NCBI GenBank assembly: GCA_036927565.1
Contig: JAYESD010000001.1
Location: 141,659,415 to 141,723,414, forward strand
Reading direction: 5' to 3'
Length of the DNA: 64,000 nt
DNA from: Tuctoria greenei
Lineage: Eukaryota > Streptophyta > Magnoliopsida > Poales > Poaceae
The notes below the pieces were generated by a model that was not told where the DNA came from, did not search any database, and saw only the letters and a program-made list of their open reading frames with translations. The position numbers and the translations under genes are program-made. Shown here in pieces: positions 45,946 to 56,823 of the stretch (position 1 is the first letter of the stretch; each line of letters starts with the position of its first letter).

Positions 45946-46197
45946 GAGATTGGCAGATCTGCAACAGCGTGGACATTCAAGGGACAGTTAAAGCTACAGT
46001 TACAAGACTTGATTATGTGTCATTGATGCCATATTAATGACACACGATCAGGGGACCCTTAACTCCGATAACGCCGCCATTAAGGCACGTTATCACTCTG
46101 TTAATTACACTTAACATTCATAGATCGTGTATTAGGCAATTAACTACCACCAGGGCCACATGTCGGGCCAGGCTGATGTAACGGCTAGTCCTTAGAC

Positions 46198-46205
46198 TAT
46201 AAATG
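46198..46205 (+). promoter_or_regulatory. TATA box of the Gyp-2 LTR
   Basis: TATAAATG, in GACTATAAATGGG, is the only good TATA box in the LTR. Confidence 0.6.
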
Positions 46206-46433
46206 GGTTGCACCACACGGTAGAGACAACTAAGCTCATACGCACACAAGCCACCGCATACTCATCAACAAACACCCCGTGGAGTAGGGTATTACACTCA
46301 GGTGGCCCGAACCACGTAAAATTCCCCGTGTATCCACCTCGTTCTTAATCGCCACGCGCCCAAACTGAATACGAACCTCCGCGAGCTACATTTTAGTAGT
46401 ACCAGGGGAAGTGTCGATCAGCCACTTCGACAT

Positions 46434-46452
46434 TTGGCGCGCCAGGTAGGGG
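46434..46452 (+). other. Primer-binding site of Gyp-2
   Basis: TTGGCGCGCCAGGTAGGGG follows the LTR end by one base. It differs from the initiator-Met site of the other elements; I do not name the tRNA. Confidence 0.75.
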
Positions 46453-46468
46453 CGCCTGAGATTTCGAC

Positions 46469-48557
46469 GTGGTGAACTCTGCAGCAGCATCGTCCAAAAG
46501 CAACCCCGGACTGCTCAACGGAGGGAATCCCTCCAACATTCAACAGCCAATTGGCGTTGTTGTCCTGGCGGGTGTTGCTGCACCACCACCACCTGCTCTG
46601 GCTACCAACGTTGGACAACGAGATGGTGTCTTCGGTCGGTCACTTCATCGACGCACAATAACCCAGAGAACGTGAACAACGCTGTGCGTACTCTTCTTGA
46701 GCACCCATCGACACCCGGAGCACCTCAAGGTGCGATGGAGCAATGGCACGCTAATGTGCAGCATCTGGTTGCAGCCGCAGCCGATGCCATCAGCAACCAA
46801 GGTCCTCCCCCTTCAATACAGTAAACTTCTCAACATAAGACCTTGTCTGGAAGACTTGGTCCTCACATTTCACAGCACAGGAGGCGTGTTGTGTCCCAAC
46901 AGATGACGTCGCTGCCCTTTGGGGCACGTCGCACCCACACCGCGTTGAGAATCTCGACACATGATCTTCGGTCGGAGCTCAACCAACATTACAAGCAGCA
47001 AGATGGTCGCGTCCACATCGAGCATGCTCGCAAGAGGCGAGAGGCTCGGGAAAACCCTTCTCCTTTGGGATTGGGGAGCGGCTGCTCAGCCTTGGCCATG
47101 CACCTATGCATGGTCCGATGGCCTCAGAAGTTCTGGCCTCATCTGTCAGAGAAATACGACGGGACCGTCAACCCCGTTGAATTCCTCCAAATCTACTCTA
47201 CCGCCATCCTCGCAGCGGGTGGCAACGAGGATGTGATGGCCAACTATTTTCTCGTGGCTCTAACTGGGACAGCCAGGTCCTGGTTCATGAGTCTCCTGCC
47301 TGACTCCATCAATAGTTGGGCGGAGCTATGCAACCAGTTCACCGCCAACTTCGGGAGTTCCTACACCTGACCTAGCACAGAACTGGACCTGTTTGTCGTA
47401 CAGTAGAAATCGGGAGAGTCACTGCAATCCTTCATCCAACGGTTTTCCCAAGCACGGAATACAATCTCTTCCATTTCCAATGCTTCTGTAATCATGGCAT
47501 TCAGACAGGGTGTCAGAGACAAGAAGATATTAGAAAAGTTGGCGACGAAAGAAGTTACCAGCATCACGGAACTCTTCAGCTTGGTGGACAAGTGCAACCG
47601 GGTTGCGAAGGGCCGTGAAATGCATTCCAAGTCAGCTCCAGAGGCTACCAAAAAGTCCTTCAAGGCTGAAACCACTACCTTCGGTAGTGGAAAGAAGAAG
47701 AAAGGGTCCAACGGCAAGAAGAAGCCATCAGCCGGCACGCCTACTGCTACAGTGGCTGCAGCTCTAAGTGGCCGGGGGCCACGCCCCGAAAAGTGACCTC
47801 AACCTTCATCTGAAGATGGCAGCAGTCTGAAGATGTGGTGTTCGATCCACAAAATGGACACTCACAATCTTGAATATTGTCGGGAGGTCCAGAACCTTGT
47901 CGAGCACTTCAACAAGCGTCGGGAAGAAGCTCCTTTACGCCAACGGGAAGGAAAGCAGAAAGTCGACGAAGCTCCATCTGATCCGAAGCTAGGCTTCCAG
48001 GACCCTAAGAAGGTCCTGAAGGTTGTGTACAACACCGTTGACGATGACTCTAATATCTCCGACAACGAACGTCGGAAAACCCTCAACACCATCCATGGAG
48101 GGTCATGGGATATCACCTCCCGCCGCATCCTCAAGACCATGCCCCGGGAGATAGCTGCCACAGCTCTTACCGCCAAGGCAGAACCCCATCGTAATTGTAT
48201 GGACACTCCCATCACTTTTGATGCCACAGATTGTCCAAGAAACATGATTGGAGTTGGGCAATTACTGTTGATGGTGTCTCCTACTATCAACAATGTACAC
48301 CTCCACCATGTCTTGGTGGACGGAGGGTCAGCACTCAACCTCCTCACCTCTGAAGCTTTCTTCAAGATCCAGCTCTGACTCTCGGACCTTCGCCCCTCAC
48401 GTCCCTTCTCTGGGGTAGGTCCTGGGGCCATCAGTCCTATCGGCTCGATTACTCTCCCAGTGACCTTCGGGACTCAGGAGAACTACAGAACTGAGAAGCT
48501 GGTCTTCGACGTGGCTCATATCAGCTTGCCCTTCAACGCCATCCTAGGAAGGCTACC
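46469..48557 (+). pseudogene. Gyp-2 gag and protease
   Basis: The gag capsid part is read at 46843-47370 and 47494-47796 in one frame, with a typical NGTVNPVEFLQIYSTA-like region (here KYDGTVNPVEFLQIYSTA), TARSWFMSLLPDSI and, further on, FRQGVRDKKILEKL. In-frame stops occur at 47368, about 47404 and 47794. A zinc-knuckle variant with Cys and His (CSIHKMDTHNLEYC) is at 47836-47877. Protease has VDGGSALNLL near 48317, where the aspartate is the catalytic residue, and is followed by TGA at 48376. Protease homology then continues in the same frame to 48557, where Sir-C interrupts. The upstream part 46469-46842 is in other frames and poorly conserved. Confidence 0.8.
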
Positions 48558-48562
48558 TTGTA
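48558..48562. repeat. Target-site duplication TTGTA, left copy (Sir-C)
   Basis: TTGTA here and at 58601-58605 flank Sir-C. The Gyp-2 coding sequence reads on across one copy. Confidence 0.92.
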
Positions 48563-50321
48563 TGTAGTATTGAAGAGCACGTGAAAAGCTACCAGAGGGG
48601 GTGAATGGTAGATTTAAAAATCTTACGCAGTGGAAACAATTAAACCCCAAACCCTTTCGGCAGAAAAACGATCCGTTAAAGAAATCGTATGTGAGACTAA
48701 TCTAAACGTGTTTCATCGTGACAAAAGTGATAGATATCAAAGATAATCAAGTCAAGAAGACAACACAAAATGAATCACTCAAATTCATCGAGAAAAACTC
48801 AAGCTATGATCGAAAGATCAAACAAGGTCAATCTGTCCTACCCGAGAAAAACACAGTTCTGGAATGCTGCAAAGAAACTCGTGTAGGTAAGAAACCACAA
48901 ATCCAATGACCGTAAAATTTTGACATATGATAGATAATCAAGTTGTAAAGACAACCCAAAAATAATAACATCAATTGGATATGTAAAACTCGAGTTATGA
49001 CAAAACCACCAACAAAAGGTAGTGCTGTCCAGAAACTCGACGAGTAAAACTTGTCTGGAACAAGTCTGACGAACAAGGCACAAAAGTTCCTTCAAACTAT
49101 GAATTTTATTCAATAGAACACAAGAGGAACAGCCCCAAAGTAGTGCACCACGAGCTCTGGGTTTCCTTGCTTATATAACCAGCTCGAAAGCCAAATCAAC
49201 TCAGATCAGGAACCTAATCCTACTCTGTTCACGAATCATAACTTTTCATAACTGCTTAGGATTCTTCTATACGCATATAGAAGCAATCTTAAGACTTCCA
49301 AACACCTTAGGAATGTATCCCACATTCCTAAGCAACTCAAATTTGTGACCCACATGAAATCCTATCATAACCAACTCAAATCTTTCCATATTTGAGTCAA
49401 ACCCGACTCAGCCACAGCCTGAGTCCATAACCTAGTTGGTTGGACCTTTTTGACCAACTCTTTACATCCACATCTCTTCATCACGTCTCGGAAACATGTA
49501 GCCACGTCCATGCACTCCTTTCCACGTGCAAAAATCTTCCAATGACGTCCACGATACCTTCATATGCATTGTTCTTGATTCAATCATGCTGCGCAACCTC
49601 CTGATCAGCTCAACCACAATTCCTCCTGAATTTGGTTATTGGAACCTCATCTCCTCCCTGAGACTAGTACAATGGATCCCGTCACCAGCCATGTCTTGAA
49701 CTCAAGCAACACCTGCACATGAATAAACAACCAATCCATACGAGCCCAAGTCCTCGACTCAAGTTAGTTCCGAACACAACACCCTACGTGAGAACCTCAC
49801 ATAAGCATGTTGCAAAGCATAGCAAAATGATATCAGCCATATCAACCAAAACGCACCAAAAACTTAGCAAATGAATACTAAGCAATCTTTCCAACAATGT
49901 AAAGCAAGTACGAAACATTGCAAATGAAAAGCAGAAGCACTGCGGTCAAGTTCCAGACATTGTAAGAGCAAACCGGACCTTGAGCCGGAGCTTACAAAAG
50001 CTAGTAGAACCTAGCACCAGAACTCACCAGAAATAGTATAGCCAAGCTCCCGCCGGAGCTTACAAAACTAGCAGGACCTAGTGCCGAAGCTAATCAGAAC
50101 TAGTAAACCCAAAAGTCGGAGCTAGAAAAATCAACTCGGAGCTTAGCAAAAACACGTCGGAGCTATCAAAGACATGTCGGAGCTAAAGACAAAACTCACC
50201 GGAGCTAACCAAAGCTAGTCGGACCTTAATAAAAAGGTGTTTTGGTGATATTCAAAACTTTTATCATCAAAGCAAGTGTATTCACTACAAGCCAATGTAT
50301 TCAGCACATATAGGTCTTACA
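48563..50321 (-). repeat. Sir-C 3' LTR (1759 bp)
   Basis: On the plus strand it starts TGTAGTATTG and ends TAGGTCTTACA. It matches 56824-58600 with scattered differences. TTATATAA at 49171-49178 is the likely TATA box. The word array is at 49960-50225. Confidence 0.92.
49960..50225 (-). repeat. CGGAGCT / ACTAGT word array in the Sir-C LTR
   Basis: Repeated words (G)CCGGAGCTTAC, AACTAG(T/C), GTCGGAGCTA and GGACCT follow each other about every 20-30 bp (for example at 49991, 50054, 50115, 50133, 50156, 50174 and 50205). Many are self-complementary at their core (AGCT, CTAG). They lie at the upstream end of U3. A matching array is at 58238-58505 in the other LTR. Confidence 0.7.
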
Positions 50322-51299
50322 ATCTCCCCCTTGATGAATGCATTGGCAACACCATTTAAAATCCGAACATTGGCTTATTCACATAAAAGTTTTGAAAACA
50401 ATTTCTCCCCCTTTGTAAATCAAAAGTAAAATGAGAAGAAAATCCAAAAAAAATATCCCATATTATCTCTCCTTATGCACATATTCTCTTTCTCTTCATG
50501 CTTATCTCTCCCCCTTTGACAATGTATTCAGCAAGTCATGAGCATATAAACAAATTATCTCTCCCCCTTTAGTTGTTATGAGCATATTATAACATATACA
50601 TATAAACAAAACTCATCCAAGTCATACTATCAAGTACCTTACATTATCACATAAATGAGTGTAAGCCATGCTAGAGATCAAATGTAATTTTCAATTTAAG
50701 TAAGTCATGATCTCACAAACTTAACTATTTCAAAACCTGAAAGCATGACACTAGTTGCTGCATTTTATTATTTTTCAAAGCATAAATTTAGATCATATGA
50801 TATTTGCAAGAGATTATATGCGCATCTGCCTTATTCTAACCAACCAAGCCAAGCCTATGTCATTTGACAATCAGAAGCTTAAGGACATGATTTTAGTCAT
50901 ACGCAACTTCTTCCAAGTTCATATCTAAGTGCAATGACAAGCCATATCAAAAAAAGAAGTGTGATGCATGCATATTCTCTTGATCTTTTCTCAATTTATA
51001 TTTGTTCATAAAAACTCAACATGTGAGTTGATTACTTGATGAATTATTAATGATTAAAAGCACTTGTGAACATGTAACAAGTTCAAAACAGCAAGAAAGT
51101 TCGACCATGACCAATTTTAGTGTAAGTAATTGTTCCAATTACTAGACATGGAAAAAACTACAAAATGTATAACACGAGTAATGTAGTAAGAACTTTCAGC
51201 ATGTAAAAGGAATCAGAGTCATATATGTATGAAATACTATGCTCATATTATTTTAATTTCAGATTCACACATAAACTTCCAAGTTTCAAAAACTCCCCC
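50322..51299 (-). other. Noncoding 3' region of Sir-C with repeated polypurine tracts
   Basis: The proper polypurine tract (minus: AAGGGGGAGAT) is at 50322-50332, touching the LTR. Further copies of an AAAGGGGGAGA-like tract are at about 50404-50414, 50506-50518, 50558-50570 and 51293-51300. There is no reading frame of note in between; the sequence is AT-rich. Confidence 0.75.
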
Positions 51300-54200
51300 T
51301 CAATTTAAGCCATGAGGATGCATAACCCCTATTTCACTACGAATGTAACAAAAACGAGTGAAATCCAAAGGTTTTATAAAAATGTCAGCCAATTGTTGTT
51401 CGGTATCTACATGGTGAAGCACAATGTTTCCTTTTTCAACGTTATCTCGAAGAAAGTGATACCTGATGTCAATGTGCTTAGTTCTAGAATGTTGCACGGG
51501 GTTTTTAGCAATGCAAATGGAACTAGTGTTATCACATAATAGTTGAACACTATCTAGATCAACCCCATAGTCCTTAAGTGTTTGAACAATCCAAAGAATT
51601 TGTGAGCAAGCACTAGCGGCAGCTACATATTTAGATTCGGCTGTGGATTGTGCAACTGAATTTTGTTTTATAGAAGACCAAGCAACAAGAGAATTACCAA
51701 GAAAATTACAAGCACCGGAAGTACTTTTCCTATCAATCCTACAACCCCCAAAATCAGCATCCAAAAAAGCTTTTAAAGTAACGGTTTAGGAAGAAGGAAG
51801 AAAAATGCCAAATTCTTGGGTTCCATGTAAATACCTGAGAATCCTTTTGACGGCTTGACAATGTGAAACACGTGGGGAAGCTTGAAACCGTGCACAAAGA
51901 CGTACGCTGAATTGTATGTCCGGTCTTGATGTCGTGAGGTACAAAAGTGATCCGATCATGCTTCTATATTCTTTTTGATTCACAGATTCACCATCTTCAT
52001 CAAGTTCAAGTGTTGTTGCTGTTCCCATTGGTGTCCGAAGAGGGTTGTCTTTTGTCCATGTTGAAGCGCCTTAGGAGGTCTTTGGTATACTTCGTTTGAT
52101 GCACAAAGGTACCCTCCTTGGTTTGCTTGATTTACAGCCCCAAAAAATAAGTGAGTTCACCCATCATACTCATTTCAAATTCGGAACCCATCATTGCTGA
52201 AAACTTGGACACAAGATCATGAGAAGCACAACCAATGATAATATCATCCACATACACTTGAACGAATAATGAGTCATTGCCATGCTTAAGCGCAAAAAGA
52301 GTTTTATCAACCTTGCCCATGGTAAACCCCTTTTCAAGTAAGAATGTTTTTAACCTATCATACCATGCTCTAGGGGCTTGTTTGAGACCGTATAAGGCTT
52401 TGTACAGTTTGTAAACATGATTAGGAAAATCTGGATTTTCAAAGCCCGGTGGTTGTTTGACATAAACCTCCTCATCTATGTAGCCATTAAGAAAAAGCAC
52501 TTTTAACATCCATTTGACATAGCTTAAAACCTTTAGATGCTGCAAAAGCTAACAAAATTCTTATGGCTTCTAATCTAGCGACAGGAGCAAAAGTTTCATC
52601 AAAATCTAGACCTTCAACTTGAGTGAAACCTTGAGCAACCAACCTAGCCTTATTCCTAACCACAACCCCATCCTCACTTTGTTTATTTTTATATACCCAT
52701 TTGGTTCCAATTAAAGTGTGACCTTGAGGTAGAGGTACAAGTTTCCAAACATTATTTCTTTCAAAATTTTCTAACTCTTCTTGCATGGCAATAATCCAAG
52801 ATCCATTAGTGAGTGTGTGTGATATATCTTTGGGTTCAAAAGAAGCAACAAAAGCAGAATGAGCATAAGAGTTTGGATCGCAAAACCTGGACCGTGTGAC
52901 TCGTTCGTGCAAGCTACCAATCATCTGATGTGTGGGATGATCTTTGTAAAACCGTAGGGGAACAGATGTCTCACAAGCTTCTTTTTCTTCATGTTCATCA
53001 CAAATCGATGAGCTTGTGTCTTGAGGATGATTTGAATCAGCATTGATGGTTGTCGGTGCTGGTTGAGAATTATCATCCGGAGCTAAACCAAAGTCTTTCG
53101 CTGTTGAATTTTCTGGCAGCAACTCCAATTCTTCCTCATATTCAATGAAAATGCTCTCCCCCTCCGGATATGGATCTGTACCTGCAATGTTTGAGCTAGT
53201 ACCTAGGCTAGATTCATCAAAAGACACTTGACAAGTCTCCATAATTTTGTTAGTGTCAAGTAAAAGCACACGGTAGCCTCTAGTATGAGATGGATAACCA
53301 AGAAACATGCCATCAATGGGTCTAGGTTCAAATTTATTAAGATTTCCATGTTTCTTAACAAAGCATTTGCAACCAAACACCCAAAAGTGTGTAACACTAG
53401 GCCTATGTCCAAACCGAAGCTCATATGGTGTTTTACCTAGCTTAGCACGCAAGAAAACACGATTTGAGACAAAACAAGCGGTTGCTAACGCATCAGCCCA
53501 AAATTTCCTAGGAGTTTGATATTCATCAAGCATAGTCCTAGCCATCTCAACTAAGGTTCTGTTCTTTCTTTCTACAACACCATTTTGTTGAGGTACATAT
53601 GGTGAAGAGAATTGATGATTTATTCTATTTTCAGCACAAAAGTGATCAAAAGATTGATTTTTAAATTCAGTTCCATTATCACTTCTAATTGCTTTTAATG
53701 ATCCTGGGTGATCAATTGATAATCTAGGAAATAAAGTTCTAAAGTGACTAAAAACTTCATTCTTAGACGCCATAAAGTAAACCCAAGGGTATCTAGAATA
53801 ATCATCAACGATAACAAGAACATACCATTTACCTCTGAAGGATTGAACACGTGAAGGTCCTACGGTGTCAAGATGCAAAATTTGACATGGTTCAGTTGTC
53901 ATGATCATTGTGAGAGGAGTATGTGAACCTGCAACCATCTTAGAATGTCTACAAGAAGAGCACACAATTTATTTGTCCCCTTTAAGCTTAGGCAGCCCAC
54001 GTATGCGATCAAGAGCACTAACACGCGTTAGGTGATCAAAGCCTACGTGACCAAGTCTACGATGCCAAAAATATAAGTCCTTTGAATCATTAGCAACTAG
54101 ACACCTATGCTTAGAGGAAGACATATCAAAATCAGCTTTAAAAACTCTTCCAAACCGAGACATGTTAAAAATAAGCTCACTATTTGAACCTACAACTTTG

Positions 54201-54487
54201 CAGCAGTTTTTATTGAAAATAATTTCTAGATTTTCATCTACCAATTGTGCAACAGAAAGCAAGTTGTATTTCAAATTTTTGACAAGTGCCACATCCTTCA
54301 AAGTGTAGTGATCATTTACTCTAACCGAACCCTTAGCAATTATAGGAGTTGAAGAATTATCGGCAAAAGTAACATTCTCTACACGTGACACAAAAGAGAG
54401 GGAGGAGAACCAATCTTTGTTACCGGTCATGTGGCGTGAGCAACCTGAATCCACAATCCAAATGTTCTCCTTCCTCAAACGTGTAAC
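51300..54487 (-). pseudogene. Sir-C pol (protease, integrase, RT, RNase H)
   Basis: pol continues in the gag frame after a single TAG (54488-54490). Protease has DSGCSRHMTG near 54450 and the pre-integrase piece has WHRRLGHVG near 54040. After a TAA (53966-53968) the frame goes on through integrase, with SDNGTEFKN and NGVVERKN, into RT. A shift in an A run near 52490 is followed by RT with YVDD at 52243-52254 and KALYGLKQAPRAWY. A stop at 52132, a shift near 52.05 kb and a stop at 51783 precede RNase H (ADFGGCRIDRKST), which ends at TAA near 51305. All domains are present, with about five breaks. Confidence 0.88.
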
Positions 54488-56761
54488 CTACATAAAAGCA
54501 CAATACGTCAATGACTCAATATTGGGGTTAGTCAAAAGGCATTTAGGAATCCAGTACTGAGTCACGCGACGTGCAACAGGAAAAACACGCGAAAGCTGAG
54601 ACAAAACAGCAGGTTTATGAGTCAAAGTTTGAGATTTTTTATTCTTGACTATTGACCTATAAGGTGTTACTTGTGTAGCACAAAAATCAGTAGCTCCGGA
54701 GGCAAAAACAGAAGGTCCGGAGGTAAACTTTGAATGTTTTTGACTCAAAACAGCAGGTTGTACATTTGGTTCAATGTGTGCAGCAAATTTTGCATGAAAG
54801 TTATGAGATCTAGCAACCATTCTTTCCCTTTTCTGTTGTTTAGCTAGTCTATAACAAAAATCTATGACATGACCATCTCTACCACAGAAGGTACAATGAA
54901 ATTTAACTTTGTGTTCATGTCTAGATGAGCAAGCAATATTTTTATTTGAAACCGAATGAGGCAACACTCCTTTTTGTTTAGGAACTGTTTGAATCAAACC
55001 ACTTCCTAATGACATTATAATTTTAGGTGGATGTGCCTTAGCATGAGCATGAGAATCAAAACCTAAACCAGTTTTATCATTGCAAGACTTGGAAGAATTC
55101 AGCAGTAAGTTTAGGTTCTTATTCCCATTACAAAACCGATCTAATGTCCTATGCATGTCATCAAGTTTATTGCACAGATCAAGGCAATTTTCACATGAAG
55201 TTTTTCCTTTTAGTTTGCAATTTGAACAAAATTTAACTTCATGAGAACGTAAAGCATTGTTCAATATAGAAATTTCATTCATAGCATCCTGTAGTTTCTT
55301 ATCAAGATCATCACAAGTAGAACAATGCAAATCAATTGTAGAACAGCTAGCATCTTTCAAGTTTTTATCATTAAGTGCGGCAAGCTCTTTGTTCTTTTCA
55401 ATTTCTAACTCAAGTTTATCAAGTGTGGAGGTGTGCGCACTTCTTAATGAGGACAATTGTTCATATATTAAATCACATGAGCAACATGCATCATCACTAG
55501 GAATCAAAGTTTTTAAACGGTTGATTTCAGATTCTAGTGATTCAATTTTAGCAGCACTATCCCTAAGCTTTTTGTCCTTTTTCTTAACAATAATAGTGGC
55601 ACGAGAAATAGCATCACACATTTCTACGCAAGTAGGACATACCTCTTCATTGTCCCTGTTGTGTTCTGCCTCCTCCATACTTGATCTTGACTTGCCCGCC
55701 ATGAAGCACAAGTTTGCCAAATCATCTTCATCTTCATCACTTCCAATGTCCACATCGCTTGAACTGAGCTCTTGAAGCGCGGTGATGAAACTGTTGATCA
55801 TCTTGCGTCCTATGGTACCTTTCTTCTTCTTGTTGAAATTTCCAGGGGAGGTCCGAACCTTGCTTTGTTTTTCTTCCCGGGTGGTTGGACCTGAAAGGTT
55901 AGGGCATTCTGTACGAAAGTGTCCTGTTTTACCACATTCAAAACAGCGTTGAGGTCTGAAGCTTCCTCTCCTTCTAGTTCTCACATTTTGCAATGCTTTT
56001 GAGAATCTAGTAGAGATGAGTGCCAACTCCTCTTCTAGAAATTCTTCGATCTGCTCCACAGTTAGTGAGGACAACAAAGCAAGAGTATTGCAAGATGATG
56101 ATTGGCCGGAGCTAGACATATCACGTTGTGAAACAAATGCAATGGACTTATTGGGGTTCTTACGTGAGATTATGTCAATTTCATGAGTTTTTAACTTGGA
56201 ATATAGCATATCTAAAGTAAGTGAACTCATGACAGTAGATTCATGAATAGATGTGACTTTCATCTCCCAAATTGACATATCTAATGCACTTAGCAATTGC
56301 CTAGCATTTTCAGCATATGAAAAATTAACATTGATACTACGCAAGTTGCTGAGAATCTTATTAAAGTGAGCAAAAAGGTCATCAATAGACTCACCGGGTT
56401 GCATCTCGAAGCGCATGTATTCTTTCTTGAACATGTCTTGCCTTACCTCTTTGATCGTGTTGGATCCTTCGTGGTAGTCACAATGTGATTTCCACACATC
56501 ATATGCAGATCGAAGGTGTGCAACACGGTCGAAGTCGCTTTGTGTTAATCCTTGTATGATCAAGTTCTGAGCCTTGTTGTTGTTGTCGACATCTCTCAGA
56601 TTTGTAGCTGTAACTTGATCGTTTGATGGTACTTTGTAAGGCTTGTATACCTTCTCCCATATTGCAAAGCCTTGTGCCTGGATGAAAGCCTCCATGCGTG
56701 CCTTCCAAACCTGAAAATCAATACTAGCGAACACACAAGGTTTAGCAGAGTACTTCTCCAT
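54488..56761 (-). CDS. Sir-C gag, intact (757 aa)
   Basis: ATG at 56761, about 47 bp after the primer site; TAG at 54488. The N-terminal 200 residues are a copia-type capsid region (FQVWKARMEAFIQAQG and QPGESIDDLFAHFNKIL are visible). A first CCHC knuckle, CFECGKTGHFRTEC, lies near residue 275. A long Glu/Leu/Ser coiled-coil-like region with several CxxC pairs (for example CPTCVEMC, CSTCDDL, CSNCKLK) follows, and a second Cys/His motif, FCGRDGHVIDFC, near residue 630. The C-terminus is basic. It packages element RNA by family knowledge. As pol is in the same frame after the TAG, readthrough could give gag-pol. Confidence 0.9.
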   Translation of the reverse strand: MEKYSAKPCVFASIDFQVWKARMEAFIQAQGFAIWEKVYKPYKVPSNDQVTATNLRDVDNNNKAQNLIIQGLTQSDFDRVAHLRSAYDVWKSHCDYHEGSNTIKEVRQDMFKKEYMRFEMQPGESIDDLFAHFNKILSNLRSINVNFSYAENARQLLSALDMSIWEMKVTSIHESTVMSSLTLDMLYSKLKTHEIDIISRKNPNKSIAFVSQRDMSSSGQSSSCNTLALLSSLTVEQIEEFLEEELALISTRFSKALQNVRTRRRGSFRPQRCFECGKTGHFRTECPNLSGPTTREEKQSKVRTSPGNFNKKKKGTIGRKMINSFITALQELSSSDVDIGSDEDEDDLANLCFMAGKSRSSMEEAEHNRDNEEVCPTCVEMCDAISRATIIVKKKDKKLRDSAAKIESLESEINRLKTLIPSDDACCSCDLIYEQLSSLRSAHTSTLDKLELEIEKNKELAALNDKNLKDASCSTIDLHCSTCDDLDKKLQDAMNEISILNNALRSHEVKFCSNCKLKGKTSCENCLDLCNKLDDMHRTLDRFCNGNKNLNLLLNSSKSCNDKTGLGFDSHAHAKAHPPKIIMSLGSGLIQTVPKQKGVLPHSVSNKNIACSSRHEHKVKFHCTFCGRDGHVIDFCYRLAKQQKRERMVARSHNFHAKFAAHIEPNVQPAVLSQKHSKFTSGPSVFASGATDFCATQVTPYRSIVKNKKSQTLTHKPAVLSQLSRVFPVARRVTQYWIPKCLLTNPNIESLTYCAFM

Positions 56762-56808
56762 GATGATTAGTCAAAAACATGCGCAAATCACAAAGATTAG
56801 AGCACCGT

Positions 56809-56822
56809 GGCTCTGATACCAA
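56809..56822 (-). other. Primer-binding site of Sir-C
   Basis: GGCTCTGATACCAA on the plus strand is the complement of TTGGTATCAGAGCC, one base from the LTR. Confidence 0.9.
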
Positions 56823-56823
56823 T

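Larger units (their letters stand above)
45601..46432 (+). repeat. Gyp-2 5' LTR (832 bp)
   Basis: Starts TGTCGGTACC and ends TTCGACA, so the ends form a TGTCG/CGACA inverted repeat. A 55-bp tandem repeat with CACGTG boxes and a TATA box lie inside. The 3' copy is not in the window. Confidence 0.85.
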
